A stretch of 21,510 nucleotides of DNA from the NCBI GenBank assembly GCA_964356295.1, contig CAYHHE010000051.1:1-21510 (forward strand). Direction: 5' to 3'. Within the stretch, counting starts at the first letter, position 1; each line of letters starts with the position of its first letter. Under the pieces are notes generated by a model. The model worked only from the letters and a program-made list of their open reading frames with translations. It did not search any database and was not told the origin of the DNA. A program made the position numbers and the translations under genes. This stretch comes from CAVQGZ01 sp964356295 (GTDB lineage Bacteria > Actinomycetota > Actinomycetes > Jiangellales > Jiangellaceae). Positions 1 to 7,666 of this stretch are shown here, piece after piece.

Positions 1-1
1 C

Positions 2-913
2 CGACATCATCTTGATCTCGACCCCGGCCTTGAGCTTCTCCCAGATGCGCGGCACGGCGAAGAACAGCGTCGGCTGGACCTCTCGAAGGTTCGTGGTGAC
101 GGTCTCGATCGACTCAGCGAAGTGCACCACGACGCCGGCTCCGGCGTTGGACCAGGTGGTGATCGCCCGTTCGGCGACGTGGCAGAGCGGAAGGTAGGAG
201 AGGATGACGTCCTCGGTGGTCGGTGGGGGCTGGTAGATCCCTCCGCCGCTGGCGATGACGTCGGTGGCGAACTCGACGTTGGCGTTGGTGAGCATCGCGC
301 CCTTGGGTGGGCCCGTCGTCCCGGAGGTGTAGACGAGCGTGACCACATCCTCGGGCTTGGCCCGCGCGGCAAGGTCCTCGAGGGCGTCCGGGTGCTCCTC
401 CTGGTGGAGGCGTCCCCGCTCGAGGAACTCCGTCCAGCTGATCAGCATGGGGTGGTGCATGGTGGCCACACCCCGCGGCTCGAGATAGACGATCCACTCC
501 AGGTCGGGGCAGTTCCCCTGAACGGCGAGGGCCTTGTCGACCTGCTCCTGGTCCTCGGCGATGAGGATGCGGCTGCCGGAGTCGCGGAGGAGGTAGGAGA
601 CCTCTGCCGGGGGGTTGGTGGGGTAGAGGCCGACAGTGATGCCGCGCACGGCGATCGCGCCGAGGTCGGCGGACAGCCACTCGGGCCGGTTCTCCGAATG
701 GATGGCCACCCGGTCGCCTGGCTCGATGCCCAGGGCCAGCAGCGCGTGGGCGGCCAGTGCCACGCTGTCGGCGTACTCGCGCCATTCGATGTCCTGCCAG
801 ATCCCGAGCCGCTTGACCCGCATCGCCACCAGGTCGGGGTGCTCGGCGGCACGCTCCTGGACGAGGGTGACCAGCGTCCGGGTTCGGGTGCCCCGCTGCG
901 GGCTGACGGTCAT
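2..913 (-). CDS. AMP-dependent acyl-CoA synthetase (long-chain type), 3' end outside window
   Basis: Partial gene; 304 codons are visible and the C-terminal part lies beyond the left edge. It should activate a carboxylic acid, probably a fatty acid, to acyl-AMP and then acyl-CoA in the cytoplasm. Reading the minus strand from ATG at 913 gives a continuous protein with the ANL-superfamily P-loop YTSGTTGPPKG at residues 195-205 (bases 299-331), followed by LSYLPLCHVAER and VPRIWEKLKAGV, both typical of long-chain acyl-CoA synthetases. The ATG overlaps the TGA of the upstream ABC ATPase gene as ATGA, so translation is probably coupled. Ligases of this kind often sit inside HAAT-type (Liv-like) ABC transporter loci. 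That context suggests the imported substrate is activated to a CoA ester. The exact acid cannot be told from sequence. Confidence 0.9.
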   Translation of the reverse strand, partial: MTVSPQRGTRTRTLVTLVQERAAEHPDLVAMRVKRLGIWQDIEWREYADSVALAAHALLALGIEPGDRVAIHSENRPEWLSADLGAIAVRGITVGLYPTNPPAEVSYLLRDSGSRILIAEDQEQVDKALAVQGNCPDLEWIVYLEPRGVATMHHPMLISWTEFLERGRLHQEEHPDALEDLAARAKPEDVVTLVYTSGTTGPPKGAMLTNANVEFATDVIASGGGIYQPPPTTEDVILSYLPLCHVAERAITTWSNAGAGVVVHFAESIETVTTNLREVQPTLFFAVPRIWEKLKAGVEIKMMS

Positions 914-1743
914 GCGGGAGTCTCCTCGCCCAGGTAGGCCTTGATCACGGCAGGGTCGGACTGCACCTCGGCAGGGGTGCCGAGCGCGATGCGCTCGCCG
1001 AAGTCGAGCACCATGACGCGGTCGGCCAGGTCCATGACCAGGCCCATGTCGTGCTCGACGAGGATCATGCTGATGCCCAGCTCGGCGCGGATGTCGAGGA
1101 TGAACCGGGCCATGTCCTCGGTCTCCTCGACGTTCATGCCGGCCACCGGCTCATCCAGCAGCAGAACGACAGGCTGCATCGCCAACGCGCGGCCCAGCTC
1201 CACGCGCTTCTTCACCCCGTAGGGCAGCATCCCGACGGGGAACGCGCGGTACGCCTCGATCTCCAGAAAGGCGATGAGCTCCTCCACCACGGCGCGGGTC
1301 TCGATCTCTGCCCGCTTCGCCGAACCGCGAAAGGCCAGTGCCGCCCCCAGGGAGTAGGACAGATGGTTGTGCCGCCCGAGCGCAAGGTTGTCCAGCACCG
1401 TGAGGTTGTCGAAGAGCGCGATGTTCTGGAACATGCGGGCCACCCCGAGCCGGGAGACCTTGTCCGGCGCCATCCGCACCAGCTCGGTCCCACGAAGGTC
1501 GATCGAGCCCTCCTGTGGCGCGTACACGCCGGAGATGCAGTTGAAGATGGAGGTCTTGCCGGCCCCGTTGGGGCCGATGATCGCGAAGAGCTCGTTCGCG
1601 GCGACGTGGAACGACACGCCGCCGAGCGCCCGGGTTCCGCCGAAGCTCAACGACAGGTCGGTCGCGCTGAGCACGGGCTCACCGGACTCCAAACGCTGCT
1701 CGGGACCGGCCAGGACGGCGGCCAGCGACGGGGTGGTGGTCAT
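910..1743 (-). CDS. livG: LivG-type branched-chain amino acid/organic acid ABC transporter ATP-binding protein
   Basis: A 277-residue cytoplasmic ATPase subunit of a HAAT-family importer. Visible motifs are Walker A GPNGAGKT (residues 57-64), an LPYG-type signature LPYGVKKRVELGRAL (173-187) instead of LSGGQ, Walker B VVLLLDEP (192-199) with the LivG-typical AGMN after it, and the H-switch VEHD (229-232). The LPYG signature is normal for LivG. The first 20 or so residues are a short extension before the usual start of the domain. It starts one base after the livF stop and its TGA overlaps the ligase ATG, so livF, livG and the ligase form one operon. The permeases (livH, livM) are not in the window; they may lie left of the edge after the ligase gene. 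Confidence 0.93.
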   Translation of the reverse strand: MTTTPSLAAVLAGPEQRLESGEPVLSATDLSLSFGGTRALGGVSFHVAANELFAIIGPNGAGKTSIFNCISGVYAPQEGSIDLRGTELVRMAPDKVSRLGVARMFQNIALFDNLTVLDNLALGRHNHLSYSLGAALAFRGSAKRAEIETRAVVEELIAFLEIEAYRAFPVGMLPYGVKKRVELGRALAMQPVVLLLDEPVAGMNVEETEDMARFILDIRAELGISMILVEHDMGLVMDLADRVMVLDFGERIALGTPAEVQSDPAVIKAYLGEETPA

Positions 1744-1744
1744 G

Positions 1745-2587
1745 TCAGCTCAACCATCTCTTGCGACGTCTGTAGTGCTTGACATTCCGGAACGAGGCCG
1801 ACTCGTCTCCGCGCAGACCCAGGTAGAACTCGCGAATGTCCTCGTCCTCGCGCAGGTCAGCGGCGGGCTTGTCCATGACGATGCGACCTGTCTCCATGAC
1901 GTAGCCGTGGCTGGCGATGGCCAGTGCCATGGCCGCGTTCTGCTCGACCAGCAGGACGGATGTCCCTTGCTCGTTGATGCTCACGATCAGGTCGCGGATC
2001 TGCTGGACGACCAACGGCGCCAGTCCCAACGAGGGCTCGTCGAGCAGCAGGTAACGGGGCTGCGCCATCAGCGCCCGCCCGATCGCGAGCATCTGCTGCT
2101 CGCCGCCGGAGAGGTAGCCGGCCACCTGCTTGCGGCGATCGGCCAGCACCGGGAACAGCGAGTACACCCGGTCCATGCCGTTCGCGATCTCTCCGCGACC
2201 CGCTGTGTGGCCTCCGATGCGCAAGTTCTCGTCGACGGTGAACTCGGCGAACACCCGGCGGCCCTCCATCACCTGACCGACCCCGGCAGCGACGGTGGCC
2301 GGAGTGTCCAGGGTGGAGATGGGCCGGCCGTCCAACGTCACCAAGCCCTTGGTGATCTTGCCGCGGTGGATGTCGAGGAGACCGGTGATGGCGCGCAGCA
2401 CGGTGGTCTTGCCGGCGCCGTTGGCGCCGAGCAGGGCGACGACCTGGCCCTCCGGCACCTCCATGCTGACGCCCTTGAGGACGAGAACCACGTCCTCGTA
2501 GACGACCTCGAGGTTCTCGACGGTGAGCAACGCCCCCCCTTGGAGACCGAACTGTGATGTGACTAGGGACTCCTCATCCTTGCCCAT
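1745..2587 (-). CDS. livF: LivF-type branched-chain amino acid/organic acid ABC transporter ATP-binding protein
   Basis: A 280-residue partner ATPase of LivG in the importer. Motifs are Walker A GANGAGKT (54-61), signature LSGGEQQ (159-165), Walker B YLLLDEP (179-185) and VEQN (214-217), the LivF form of the H-loop. The C-terminus, REFYLGL followed by a basic FRNVKHYRRRKRWL tail, is the variant I associate with LivF proteins encoded beside acyl-CoA ligases. The frame stays open far upstream, but that part is antisense to the binding-protein gene and shows no domain, so I take ATG at 2587. That choice puts about 20 residues before LLTVENLEVVY, slightly longer than usual. A TTG nearer the domain is possible. 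It is the first gene of the minus-strand operon. Confidence 0.92.
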   Translation of the reverse strand: MGKDEESLVTSQFGLQGGALLTVENLEVVYEDVVLVLKGVSMEVPEGQVVALLGANGAGKTTVLRAITGLLDIHRGKITKGLVTLDGRPISTLDTPATVAAGVGQVMEGRRVFAEFTVDENLRIGGHTAGRGEIANGMDRVYSLFPVLADRRKQVAGYLSGGEQQMLAIGRALMAQPRYLLLDEPSLGLAPLVVQQIRDLIVSINEQGTSVLLVEQNAAMALAIASHGYVMETGRIVMDKPAADLREDEDIREFYLGLRGDESASFRNVKHYRRRKRWLS

Positions 2588-2653
2588 CCACCCGCCCAAC
2601 CGGAAGTATGCATAGCCAGCAGTGATCACTGCGAATGACAGGGAGGAGCGGAA
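2588..2653. promoter_or_regulatory. Divergent promoter region of livF operon and binding-protein gene
   Basis: This 66-base gap separates two divergent genes and must carry both promoters unless transcription starts inside a gene. It holds an 8-base palindrome TATGCATA (2607-2614), which can supply -10-like boxes on either strand (for example CATACT on the minus strand), a longer palindrome at 2619-2632, and the ribosome binding site GGGAGGAG (2641-2648) just ahead of the GTG at 2654. The promoter assignment is inferred from position and short motifs only. Confidence 0.5.
2619..2632. promoter_or_regulatory. Candidate operator: perfect 14-base palindrome GCAGTGATCACTGC
   Basis: A perfect inverted repeat with no spacer lies between livF and the divergent binding-protein gene. 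Its size and symmetry fit a dimeric repressor site of TetR or GntR type, but no regulator gene is in the window to pair it with. It is 21 bases upstream of the binding-protein GTG, so a protein bound here could block that promoter and affect livF as well. Confidence 0.4.
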
Positions 2654-3991
2654 GTGGTCAAGCGAGGACTCATACGAACCTTCGCCGTCCTGGGGTCGGG
2701 GGCTCTGGTGCTTGCGGCGTGCGGCGGTGACTCCGACGATGAGGCGGACGGCGCGACCGAGCCCACCGGCGAGGCAGCCGAGGAGATCATCATCGACGTC
2801 GGGGTGACCGAGGAGCCCTGCCCGGACGGGGTCAACCCGGACAACGGCTGCATCTACCTCGGCGCCATCTCCGACCTCAGCGAAGGCCCGTTCGCCACCT
2901 TCGGCCCTGAACTTGTCCGCGGGCACAAGGACTTCTGGGCGCGGGTCAACGCCGACGGCGGCATCAGCGGGTATGACATCGACGCCAGCGCGAACGTGGT
3001 GGACGCGAAGTACGACCCGCAGACCCACAGCCAGGTGTACCGGGAGATCGAGCCCAACATCCTGGCGCTGGCCGAGACGCTGGGCACGGCGCAGACTCAG
3101 GCGATCCTGGGGGACATGGAGGCCGACCAGGTGATCGGGGCGCCCTCGACGTGGTGGTCGGGCTGGGCGTTCGAGGAGGAGGACGCCGGACTCGTCGTCG
3201 AGGCGGGCTCCTCGTACTGCTTCCAGGCGCTGTCCGGCCTGGACTGGGTCGCCGAGAACCAGACCGCGCCGGCCTCGATCGCCGTCGTGGGGTTCCCTAA
3301 CGACTACGGCAACGACTACGCCGGCGGATTCGAGGCCTGGGCCAGCGCCAACGACGTCGAGTTCGCTGGCTATGTCGAGACGGGGTCGAATGCCCAGGTC
3401 GGCAACCAGGATGCGGTCGTGGGGCAGATCCTGAGCCTGTCGCCGGATGTCGTCGGCCTGGCCGTGGGGCCGACCGAGACCGCCGAGATCGTGGGCAAGG
3501 CGGCCGCCCAGGGCTTCACCGGGCAGTTCCTCGGCGCCATCCCCACCTGGAACCCGGCGTTGCTGGCGTCGCCGTCCGGACCGGCGCTGGAGGCGCTCTA
3601 CAGCCACGTGTCCACCGCCGAGCTGTACGGCGCGGACACCCCGGCGCATCAGGCGATGCTTGAGGCCCGGGGCGAGGACGACGTGCCGCCCAACGACGGC
3701 TACACGATCGGTTGGGTCATGCAGTACCCGCTCAAAGCCATCCTGGAGACCGCCGCGGCCAACGGGGACCTCACCCGTCAGGGTGTGCTGGACGCGATCG
3801 AGGGGACCGAGGTGGACTTCGAGGGAGCACTGCCCACCGTGACCCTCGGCGGCGACCCGAACGACTCCGCGGACCGCAGCGTCACCATCAACAAGGTCGA
3901 TCCGGAGGCCGCACTCGGAGCGTCCGCCGTGGAGACCGCCTACGTCGGGCCGACCGCGGAGGAGTACGACTACAGCGCCCCCTGCGGGTGA
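2654..3991 (+). CDS. Periplasmic-binding-protein-like lipoprotein of a HAAT (Liv-type) ABC importer
   Basis: A 445-residue extracytoplasmic substrate-binding lipoprotein (type 1 periplasmic fold, LivK-like). The N-terminus has basic residues, a hydrophobic stretch and a lipobox LAAC with the lipidated Cys at residue 23, then an acidic/Gly linker. The mature part shows features of the family: a first strand region YLGAISDLSEGPFATFGPELVRGHKDFWARVN (written here only as its location, near residues 73-105), a middle SIAVVGFPNDYGNDYAGGFE stretch and a distal PPNDGYTIGWVMQYPLKAIL stretch. The start is GTG at 2654, chosen because GGGAGGAG lies six bases upstream. It is transcribed away from livF rather than in the same operon. 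Several Cys residues in the mature part may form disulfides. The ligand cannot be read from the sequence. Confidence 0.9.
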   Translation: MVKRGLIRTFAVLGSGALVLAACGGDSDDEADGATEPTGEAAEEIIIDVGVTEEPCPDGVNPDNGCIYLGAISDLSEGPFATFGPELVRGHKDFWARVNADGGISGYDIDASANVVDAKYDPQTHSQVYREIEPNILALAETLGTAQTQAILGDMEADQVIGAPSTWWSGWAFEEEDAGLVVEAGSSYCFQALSGLDWVAENQTAPASIAVVGFPNDYGNDYAGGFEAWASANDVEFAGYVETGSNAQVGNQDAVVGQILSLSPDVVGLAVGPTETAEIVGKAAAQGFTGQFLGAIPTWNPALLASPSGPALEALYSHVSTAELYGADTPAHQAMLEARGEDDVPPNDGYTIGWVMQYPLKAILETAAANGDLTRQGVLDAIEGTEVDFEGALPTVTLGGDPNDSADRSVTINKVDPEAALGASAVETAYVGPTAEEYDYSAPCG

Positions 3992-4023
3992 TCGTGAGGC
4001 GAGCAGCGACGCGCTGAGCAGGG

Positions 4024-4057
4024 GAGCGGGCCGGCACCCTCGGGTGCCGGCCCGCTC
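4024..4057 (+). terminator. Strong GC-rich hairpin downstream of the binding-protein gene
   Basis: Perfectly complementary arms GAGCGGGCCGGCACCC (4024-4039) and its reverse complement (4042-4057) leave only a TC at the tip, realistically a 15-pair stem with a four-base loop. It starts 32 bases after the stop at 3991. There is no U-tract, as is common for actinobacterial terminators. Confidence 0.75.
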
Positions 4058-4071
4058 GCGCGTCTGCTGGA

Positions 4072-4125
4072 CGCCATCGTCCGACGAATCGAGGGTCATG
4101 ACCCTCGATTCGTCGGACGATGGCG
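4072..4125. repeat. Perfect 54-base palindrome between convergent genes
   Basis: Two 27-base arms (4072-4098 and 4099-4125) are exact reverse complements with no spacer, centred on TCATGA. It lies 14 bases after the hairpin at 4024-4057 and 25 bases before the stop codon of the convergent acyltransferase gene (4151). As RNA from either strand it would fold into a very stable hairpin, so it may serve as a bidirectional terminator, particularly for the minus-strand gene. Both strands read ATGACCCTCGATTCG outward from the centre, which makes false mirrored starts. The perfection and length are unusual for a terminator. Confidence 0.85.
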
Positions 4126-4150
4126 GGGAGGGGCGACACAGAGGCGACGC

Positions 4151-5500
4151 TCAGGGGGTCACGGGCGCAGACGAGGCCATCTCGCGCAGCGCGGTCACCG
4201 TGCCCTCGAGCAGGACGTCGACGTCGGCGGCGTGGACCCCGTCCCCGGTGATGCCGAACCCGAGCGTGCCGTCGTGCGAGACGACGCCGACGGTGATCCG
4301 CACGGACGCGTCCACCGGGATGATCGGGTGGAGGTGCCTGAGCCGGCGGCCCATCACATAGAGCGGGAACTGCGCGCCCGGCACGTTGGTGACCAGCGTG
4401 TCGGCGAACCAGCCAGGCACCCAGGAGGCGTGAGCGATGACGGCCTGCTGAACCGGCCCGGGCACCAGGTGGTCGGCGAGCGAGACGAGCGCCGCGCCGA
4501 TCATGGGAGTTCCGGCGTGCTTCTGCCAGGCCGTGGAGCGACTGATCCTCTCGACGCGCTCGTGCGAGGTCATCTCGGCGACGGGCAGTTCGACCCAGAC
4601 GAGGCTGACCTGGTTGTTGGCCTGGTCGTCGATGTGGGGACGGGTCGACACAGGAACCGTGCAGCGCAGCGTGCGCCCCTGCGTCGGCTCACCTCGTCCC
4701 TGCAGCAGGGCTCGGAAGCCGGTCGCCACCGCGGCCAGCACCACGTCGTTGAGGCTGGCGCCGAGACGGCGTCGGGCCTGCTTGGCCAGGGCGAGGTCGA
4801 CGGTGTCGAACACCCAACGGCGCCGATCCGACAGCGGCCCGGTCAGCGGACCCGGAGGCCGGGGGATCACGTCGGCCACGGCGTGGGCAGCCTCGGGGGA
4901 GTGCCGTACTGCCGAGGCGGCGCCGGTCAGCGCGTCCTCGACGGCCCGGCCGATGGGCCCGGGCAGGTGCTGCCGGCCGCCGCGCACCCCACTCGTGCGT
5001 GGCATCTCGCCGGCCAGCGAGGCATCAGCCAGCGTCGGGCCGCCGTCTGGCCGGGTGTCGAGGAAGTGGCCCATCACGGCCCGGGCACCGATGCCGTCGG
5101 CCACCGCGTGGTGCAAGCGCCACACGAACGCCCACTGCCCGTCACGGAGCCCCCGCACCGCCACCATCTCCCAGAGGGGAGCGGAACGGTCCATCGGCTG
5201 CTCCATGAGAGCGGAGACGAACGAGGCGAGATCGTCCGGGTGCGCGCCGACGCGCGCTGCGCGGACGTGACGGCCCAGGTCCGGCGTCCCACCGTTGCGC
5301 CACTCCGGGCGACTGACGGTGTGCGCGTCCAGCACCCAGCTGAGGCTGGCGACCTGGGGGAGCCGGTCGGCGACCATGGCCCGGACGTCGGACACCGAGG
5401 GAGCCGGCCCGTCCAGGACGCTGACCAGTCCCGTCGCGATGGGAGGCCCGCCACGCTCGAGCTCCAGCCACACGGAGTCCAGGGCGTGGAGTCGGGTCAC
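4151..5500 (-). CDS. WS/DGAT family wax ester synthase / diacylglycerol O-acyltransferase
   Basis: A 449-residue membrane-associated acyltransferase that joins acyl-CoA to a long-chain alcohol or diacylglycerol, giving wax esters or triacylglycerol. The catalytic HHxxxDG motif is present as HHAVADG at residues 130-136, preceded by PLWEMVAVRGL (family motif PLW). Other family signatures are LNDVVLAA (250-257) and TNVPG (371-375) in the C-terminal DUF1298 half. Length is typical. The start is GTG at 5500 with GGGGAGG (5510-5516) nine bases upstream. It is convergent with the binding-protein gene and divergent from the membrane acyltransferase. The neighbouring acyl-CoA ligase could supply its substrate, but they are separate operons. 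Confidence 0.92.
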   Translation of the reverse strand: MTRLHALDSVWLELERGGPPIATGLVSVLDGPAPSVSDVRAMVADRLPQVASLSWVLDAHTVSRPEWRNGGTPDLGRHVRAARVGAHPDDLASFVSALMEQPMDRSAPLWEMVAVRGLRDGQWAFVWRLHHAVADGIGARAVMGHFLDTRPDGGPTLADASLAGEMPRTSGVRGGRQHLPGPIGRAVEDALTGAASAVRHSPEAAHAVADVIPRPPGPLTGPLSDRRRWVFDTVDLALAKQARRRLGASLNDVVLAAVATGFRALLQGRGEPTQGRTLRCTVPVSTRPHIDDQANNQVSLVWVELPVAEMTSHERVERISRSTAWQKHAGTPMIGAALVSLADHLVPGPVQQAVIAHASWVPGWFADTLVTNVPGAQFPLYVMGRRLRHLHPIIPVDASVRITVGVVSHDGTLGFGITGDGVHAADVDVLLEGTVTALREMASSAPVTP

Positions 5501-5523
5501 GGCGCCAGTCCTCCCCGTCGCAC

Positions 5524-5545
5524 GGTGGGCTGGGGGCCCACCCTA
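5524..5545 (-). promoter_or_regulatory. Probable -10 box (TAGGGT) and overlapping inverted repeat upstream of the WS/DGAT gene
   Basis: On the minus strand TAGGGT (5540-5545) matches the actinobacterial TAnnnT -10 pattern and lies about 24 bases upstream of the Shine-Dalgarno. Overlapping it is an inverted repeat GGTGGGC / GCCCACC (5524-5530 and 5536-5542, five-base spacer) that could be an operator or a leader hairpin. Assignment rests on motif and position only. Confidence 0.35.
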
Positions 5546-5616
5546 GGGCGTCCGGCCGGCGTTGCCGAGTGCGTCGGACCCTCGACCTGCGTGCTGGGGC
5601 CGAGCACCATGGAGGT

Positions 5617-6921
5617 ATGCGCAGGGTGCGGGCGGTCGATGCCTACCGGGCATTCGCCGTCCTCACCGTCATCGTCGGGCACTGGTTGGCCTTCGCCCTG
5701 TCGGTGCAGGACGGCCGGCTCACAGGCACGAACCTGCTCGAGATATGGCCGCCTGCGCCGTGGCTTACCTGGCTCTTCCAGGTCATGCCCGTCTTCTTCC
5801 TCGTCGGTGGCTACGCCAACGCGGCGTCGTGGACCCGCCGCCGTGGCACGCTGACCCCCCTGGGGTGGATCGGGGCGCGGTTGTGGCGGCTGCTGCTGCC
5901 CACCTCGGTCCTGCTGGTCACGGTCACCGCGGCTGCGGTGGTGGCCCGGGCGGTTGGTGTGGACGAGACGATGCTCGACCTGGCGTTGACCATCGTGGGT
6001 CTGCCGCTGTGGTTCCTGGCCGTCTACGTCGCGGTCGTCCCGCTCACCGTGCTGCTGGTGGCGGGGCATGACCGGTGGGGGGCGTGGCTCCCGGTGGCGT
6101 TGCTCGGCAGTGCCGTGGTCGTCGACGCGCTCTTCGTGCACCTCGGTGTCCCGCTGGTGGGCTACCTGAACTACGCGTTGTTCTGGATCGGCGTCTACTG
6201 CCTGGGCATCGCCTGGCGAAGCGGGGCGATACCGGGGCGTGCGTGGGTGCCCGCCGCTCTGGCCTTCGGCGGGTTTGCCGCGCTGGTGCTCCTGGTCGCC
6301 CTCGGCCCCTACCCGGTGAGCATGGTGGGCGCTGCGGGGGAGCGGGTGCAGAACAACGGACCCCCATCCGCGGCCCTGGTGGCGCTGGCTCTGACCCAGA
6401 CCGGCATCGTGCTCCTGCTGCGGGAGCGTGTGGAGCGGTGGTGCTCGGTACCGGCGGTCTGGCGTGGGGTGGTGACGGTGAACCTGGTGGCGATGAGCCT
6501 GTACCTGTGGCACATGGTCGCAGGCGTCCTTGCGGCTCTCCTGTCATGGCAGGTCGGTCTCGTCGCCGCGGCCGCCCCGGCATCGCCGGGGTGGTGGGCG
6601 TGGCGACCGCTGTGGTATGCGATGTGCGCGCTGATCCTGGCCGCGCTGGTCACGCTGGTTCGCCGCTTCGAGCGGCCGATCGAGTCGCGGGCCGGGACGC
6701 CCCCGAGCACACCGCTGCGCGTCATGGTCACGGTGGTCGGTGTGCTGGGGGCCTGTGCCGGGATGGTGCAGCTGACGGTGAGCGGCCTCGGGGCAGGCCC
6801 GGCCGGGCTTCCGCTGCTCGGGCTGGCCGGCTTCGTCCTGGGGACAGCGGCGCTGGTGTGGAGCACCGGCGTGCGGCACGCGTCATCGCGGGCCGCGTCG
6901 GCGACCCGGCCGCTACCGTGA
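5617..6921 (+). CDS. Acyltransferase-3 family integral membrane protein
   Basis: About 434 residues, roughly ten membrane segments. It belongs to the acyltransferase 3 (OafA/NodX-like) family, which transfers acyl groups to extracytoplasmic glycans or lipids. The N-terminus VDAYRAFAVLTVIVGHW carries the family's conserved Arg and first-helix His. Further family marks are MPVFFLVGGYANAASW in helix 2 and SLYLWHM late in the protein. The start is uncertain: ATG at 5617 lies only one base after GGAGG (5611-5615), whereas an in-frame GTG at 5626 has ten bases of spacing and still keeps VDAYRAF, so 5626 may be the true start. It is followed after four bases by the DUF1622 gene, so the two are likely cotranscribed. 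The acceptor substrate is unknown. Confidence 0.88.
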   Translation: MRRVRAVDAYRAFAVLTVIVGHWLAFALSVQDGRLTGTNLLEIWPPAPWLTWLFQVMPVFFLVGGYANAASWTRRRGTLTPLGWIGARLWRLLLPTSVLLVTVTAAAVVARAVGVDETMLDLALTIVGLPLWFLAVYVAVVPLTVLLVAGHDRWGAWLPVALLGSAVVVDALFVHLGVPLVGYLNYALFWIGVYCLGIAWRSGAIPGRAWVPAALAFGGFAALVLLVALGPYPVSMVGAAGERVQNNGPPSAALVALALTQTGIVLLLRERVERWCSVPAVWRGVVTVNLVAMSLYLWHMVAGVLAALLSWQVGLVAAAAPASPGWWAWRPLWYAMCALILAALVTLVRRFERPIESRAGTPPSTPLRVMVTVVGVLGACAGMVQLTVSGLGAGPAGLPLLGLAGFVLGTAALVWSTGVRHASSRAASATRPLP

Positions 6922-6925
6922 GTGC

Positions 6926-7390
6926 GTGATCAGCGCCGCGGAGTCGCGTGGCCTGCTCCCGGCGGGGACGTATGCCGACATCGCGGAGGAGGTTGCGCGC
7001 CTGATCGAGCTGGTCGGGATCACGATCTTGGCTACGGCAGGGATCGTCACGGCGATCGGGGCGCTGCGGCACTTCGGGACAGGCACGGACGCGTACGAAC
7101 GGGCGCGCAGGACCTTCGGCCGTGGCCTGCTGCTGTCACTGGAGGTGCTCGTCGCGGCTGACGTGGTCCAGACCGTCGCGGTCGACCTCACCCTTGAGAG
7201 CATCGCGACTCTCGGGCTGCTGGTCCTGGTCCGCACGGTACTGAGCTTCTCGCTGTCGGCTGAGCTGGAGGGCATCGTGCCCTGGCGGCGTGCGGAGTTC
7301 GAGGCACGACGGGCGTCCCAGGCGGCTGCCGGGGACACGGCGGCGTCGGCTACACCACCACCGTCCACGGCTGGACCCGACGCGCGGTGA
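6926..7390 (+). CDS. DUF1622 family small membrane protein
   Basis: 154 residues with about three hydrophobic helices: near 25-48, 70-85 and 95-112. The central RRTFGRGLLLSLEVLVAADVVQTVAV region and the following LGLLVLVRTVLSFSL segment fit the DUF1622 family; function unknown. The C-terminal 40 residues are Ala/Pro-rich and look disordered. GTG at 6926 starts four bases after the acyltransferase stop, indicating an operon. Its last 41 bases overlap, on the opposite strand, the end of the YciI-like gene. The overlapped part is the disordered tail, which may tolerate antisense constraint. Confidence 0.85.
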   Translation: MISAAESRGLLPAGTYADIAEEVARLIELVGITILATAGIVTAIGALRHFGTGTDAYERARRTFGRGLLLSLEVLVAADVVQTVAVDLTLESIATLGLLVLVRTVLSFSLSAELEGIVPWRRAEFEARRASQAAAGDTAASATPPPSTAGPDAR

Positions 7391-7646
7391 CCAACCCGGC
7401 GGCCACGTAGGGGTCGGCGTCCGCGAACGCCTCGACGACGTGCGGGTCGACCTCGGAGAAGACGAAGACGGCACCGGTCGGGGGTGACCCGACGGCTCCC
7501 ACGTTGAGCAGGTCGCCGCGCTCCTTGGCCGCGCGCGCGTGCTCGAGGTGCGCAGGGCGGTACGGGTCGCGTCGTTCCAGGATGTCCGCGACGTAGTCGT
7601 AGGACAGCAGCAGGTAGCTGCCCGGGTGGAGTGTGGCGGTGGTCAT
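7350..7646 (-). CDS. YciI-like (YCII-related domain) protein
   Basis: A 98-residue cytoplasmic protein of the YciI fold (ferredoxin-like alpha/beta). Conserved features are YRPAHLEHARAAKERGDLLNVGAVG (near residues 29-53; the His and the later Asp are the putative active-site pair of the family) and the closing ADPYVAAGLVTARRVQPW. The biochemical role of most YciI proteins is not known; some relatives are dehydrochlorinases or fused to sigma factors. ATG at 7646 was chosen; an in-frame GTG at 7664 would add six residues. It is convergent with and overlaps the DUF1622 gene by 41 bases, and is divergent from the cupin gene. Confidence 0.82.
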   Translation of the reverse strand: MTTATLHPGSYLLLSYDYVADILERRDPYRPAHLEHARAAKERGDLLNVGAVGSPPTGAVFVFSEVDPHVVEAFADADPYVAAGLVTARRVQPWTVVV

Positions 7647-7666
7647 GCGCTCATGCTCACACACCG

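Noticed and set aside
2588..4099. N-terminal extension of the livF frame by about 500 codons
   Set aside because: It is antisense to the lipoprotein gene, has no recognisable domain, and begins inside the 54-base palindrome; LivF proteins do not have such an extension.
4072..4125. Mirrored ATG starts giving a short MTLDSSDDG peptide on both strands
   Set aside because: A direct result of the palindrome; no Shine-Dalgarno and no plausible protein follows on either strand.
4232..5854. A 540-codon plus-strand frame opposite the WS/DGAT gene
   Set aside because: Low-complexity Gly/Arg/His/Asp composition; the opposite strand carries HHxxxDG and other family motifs.
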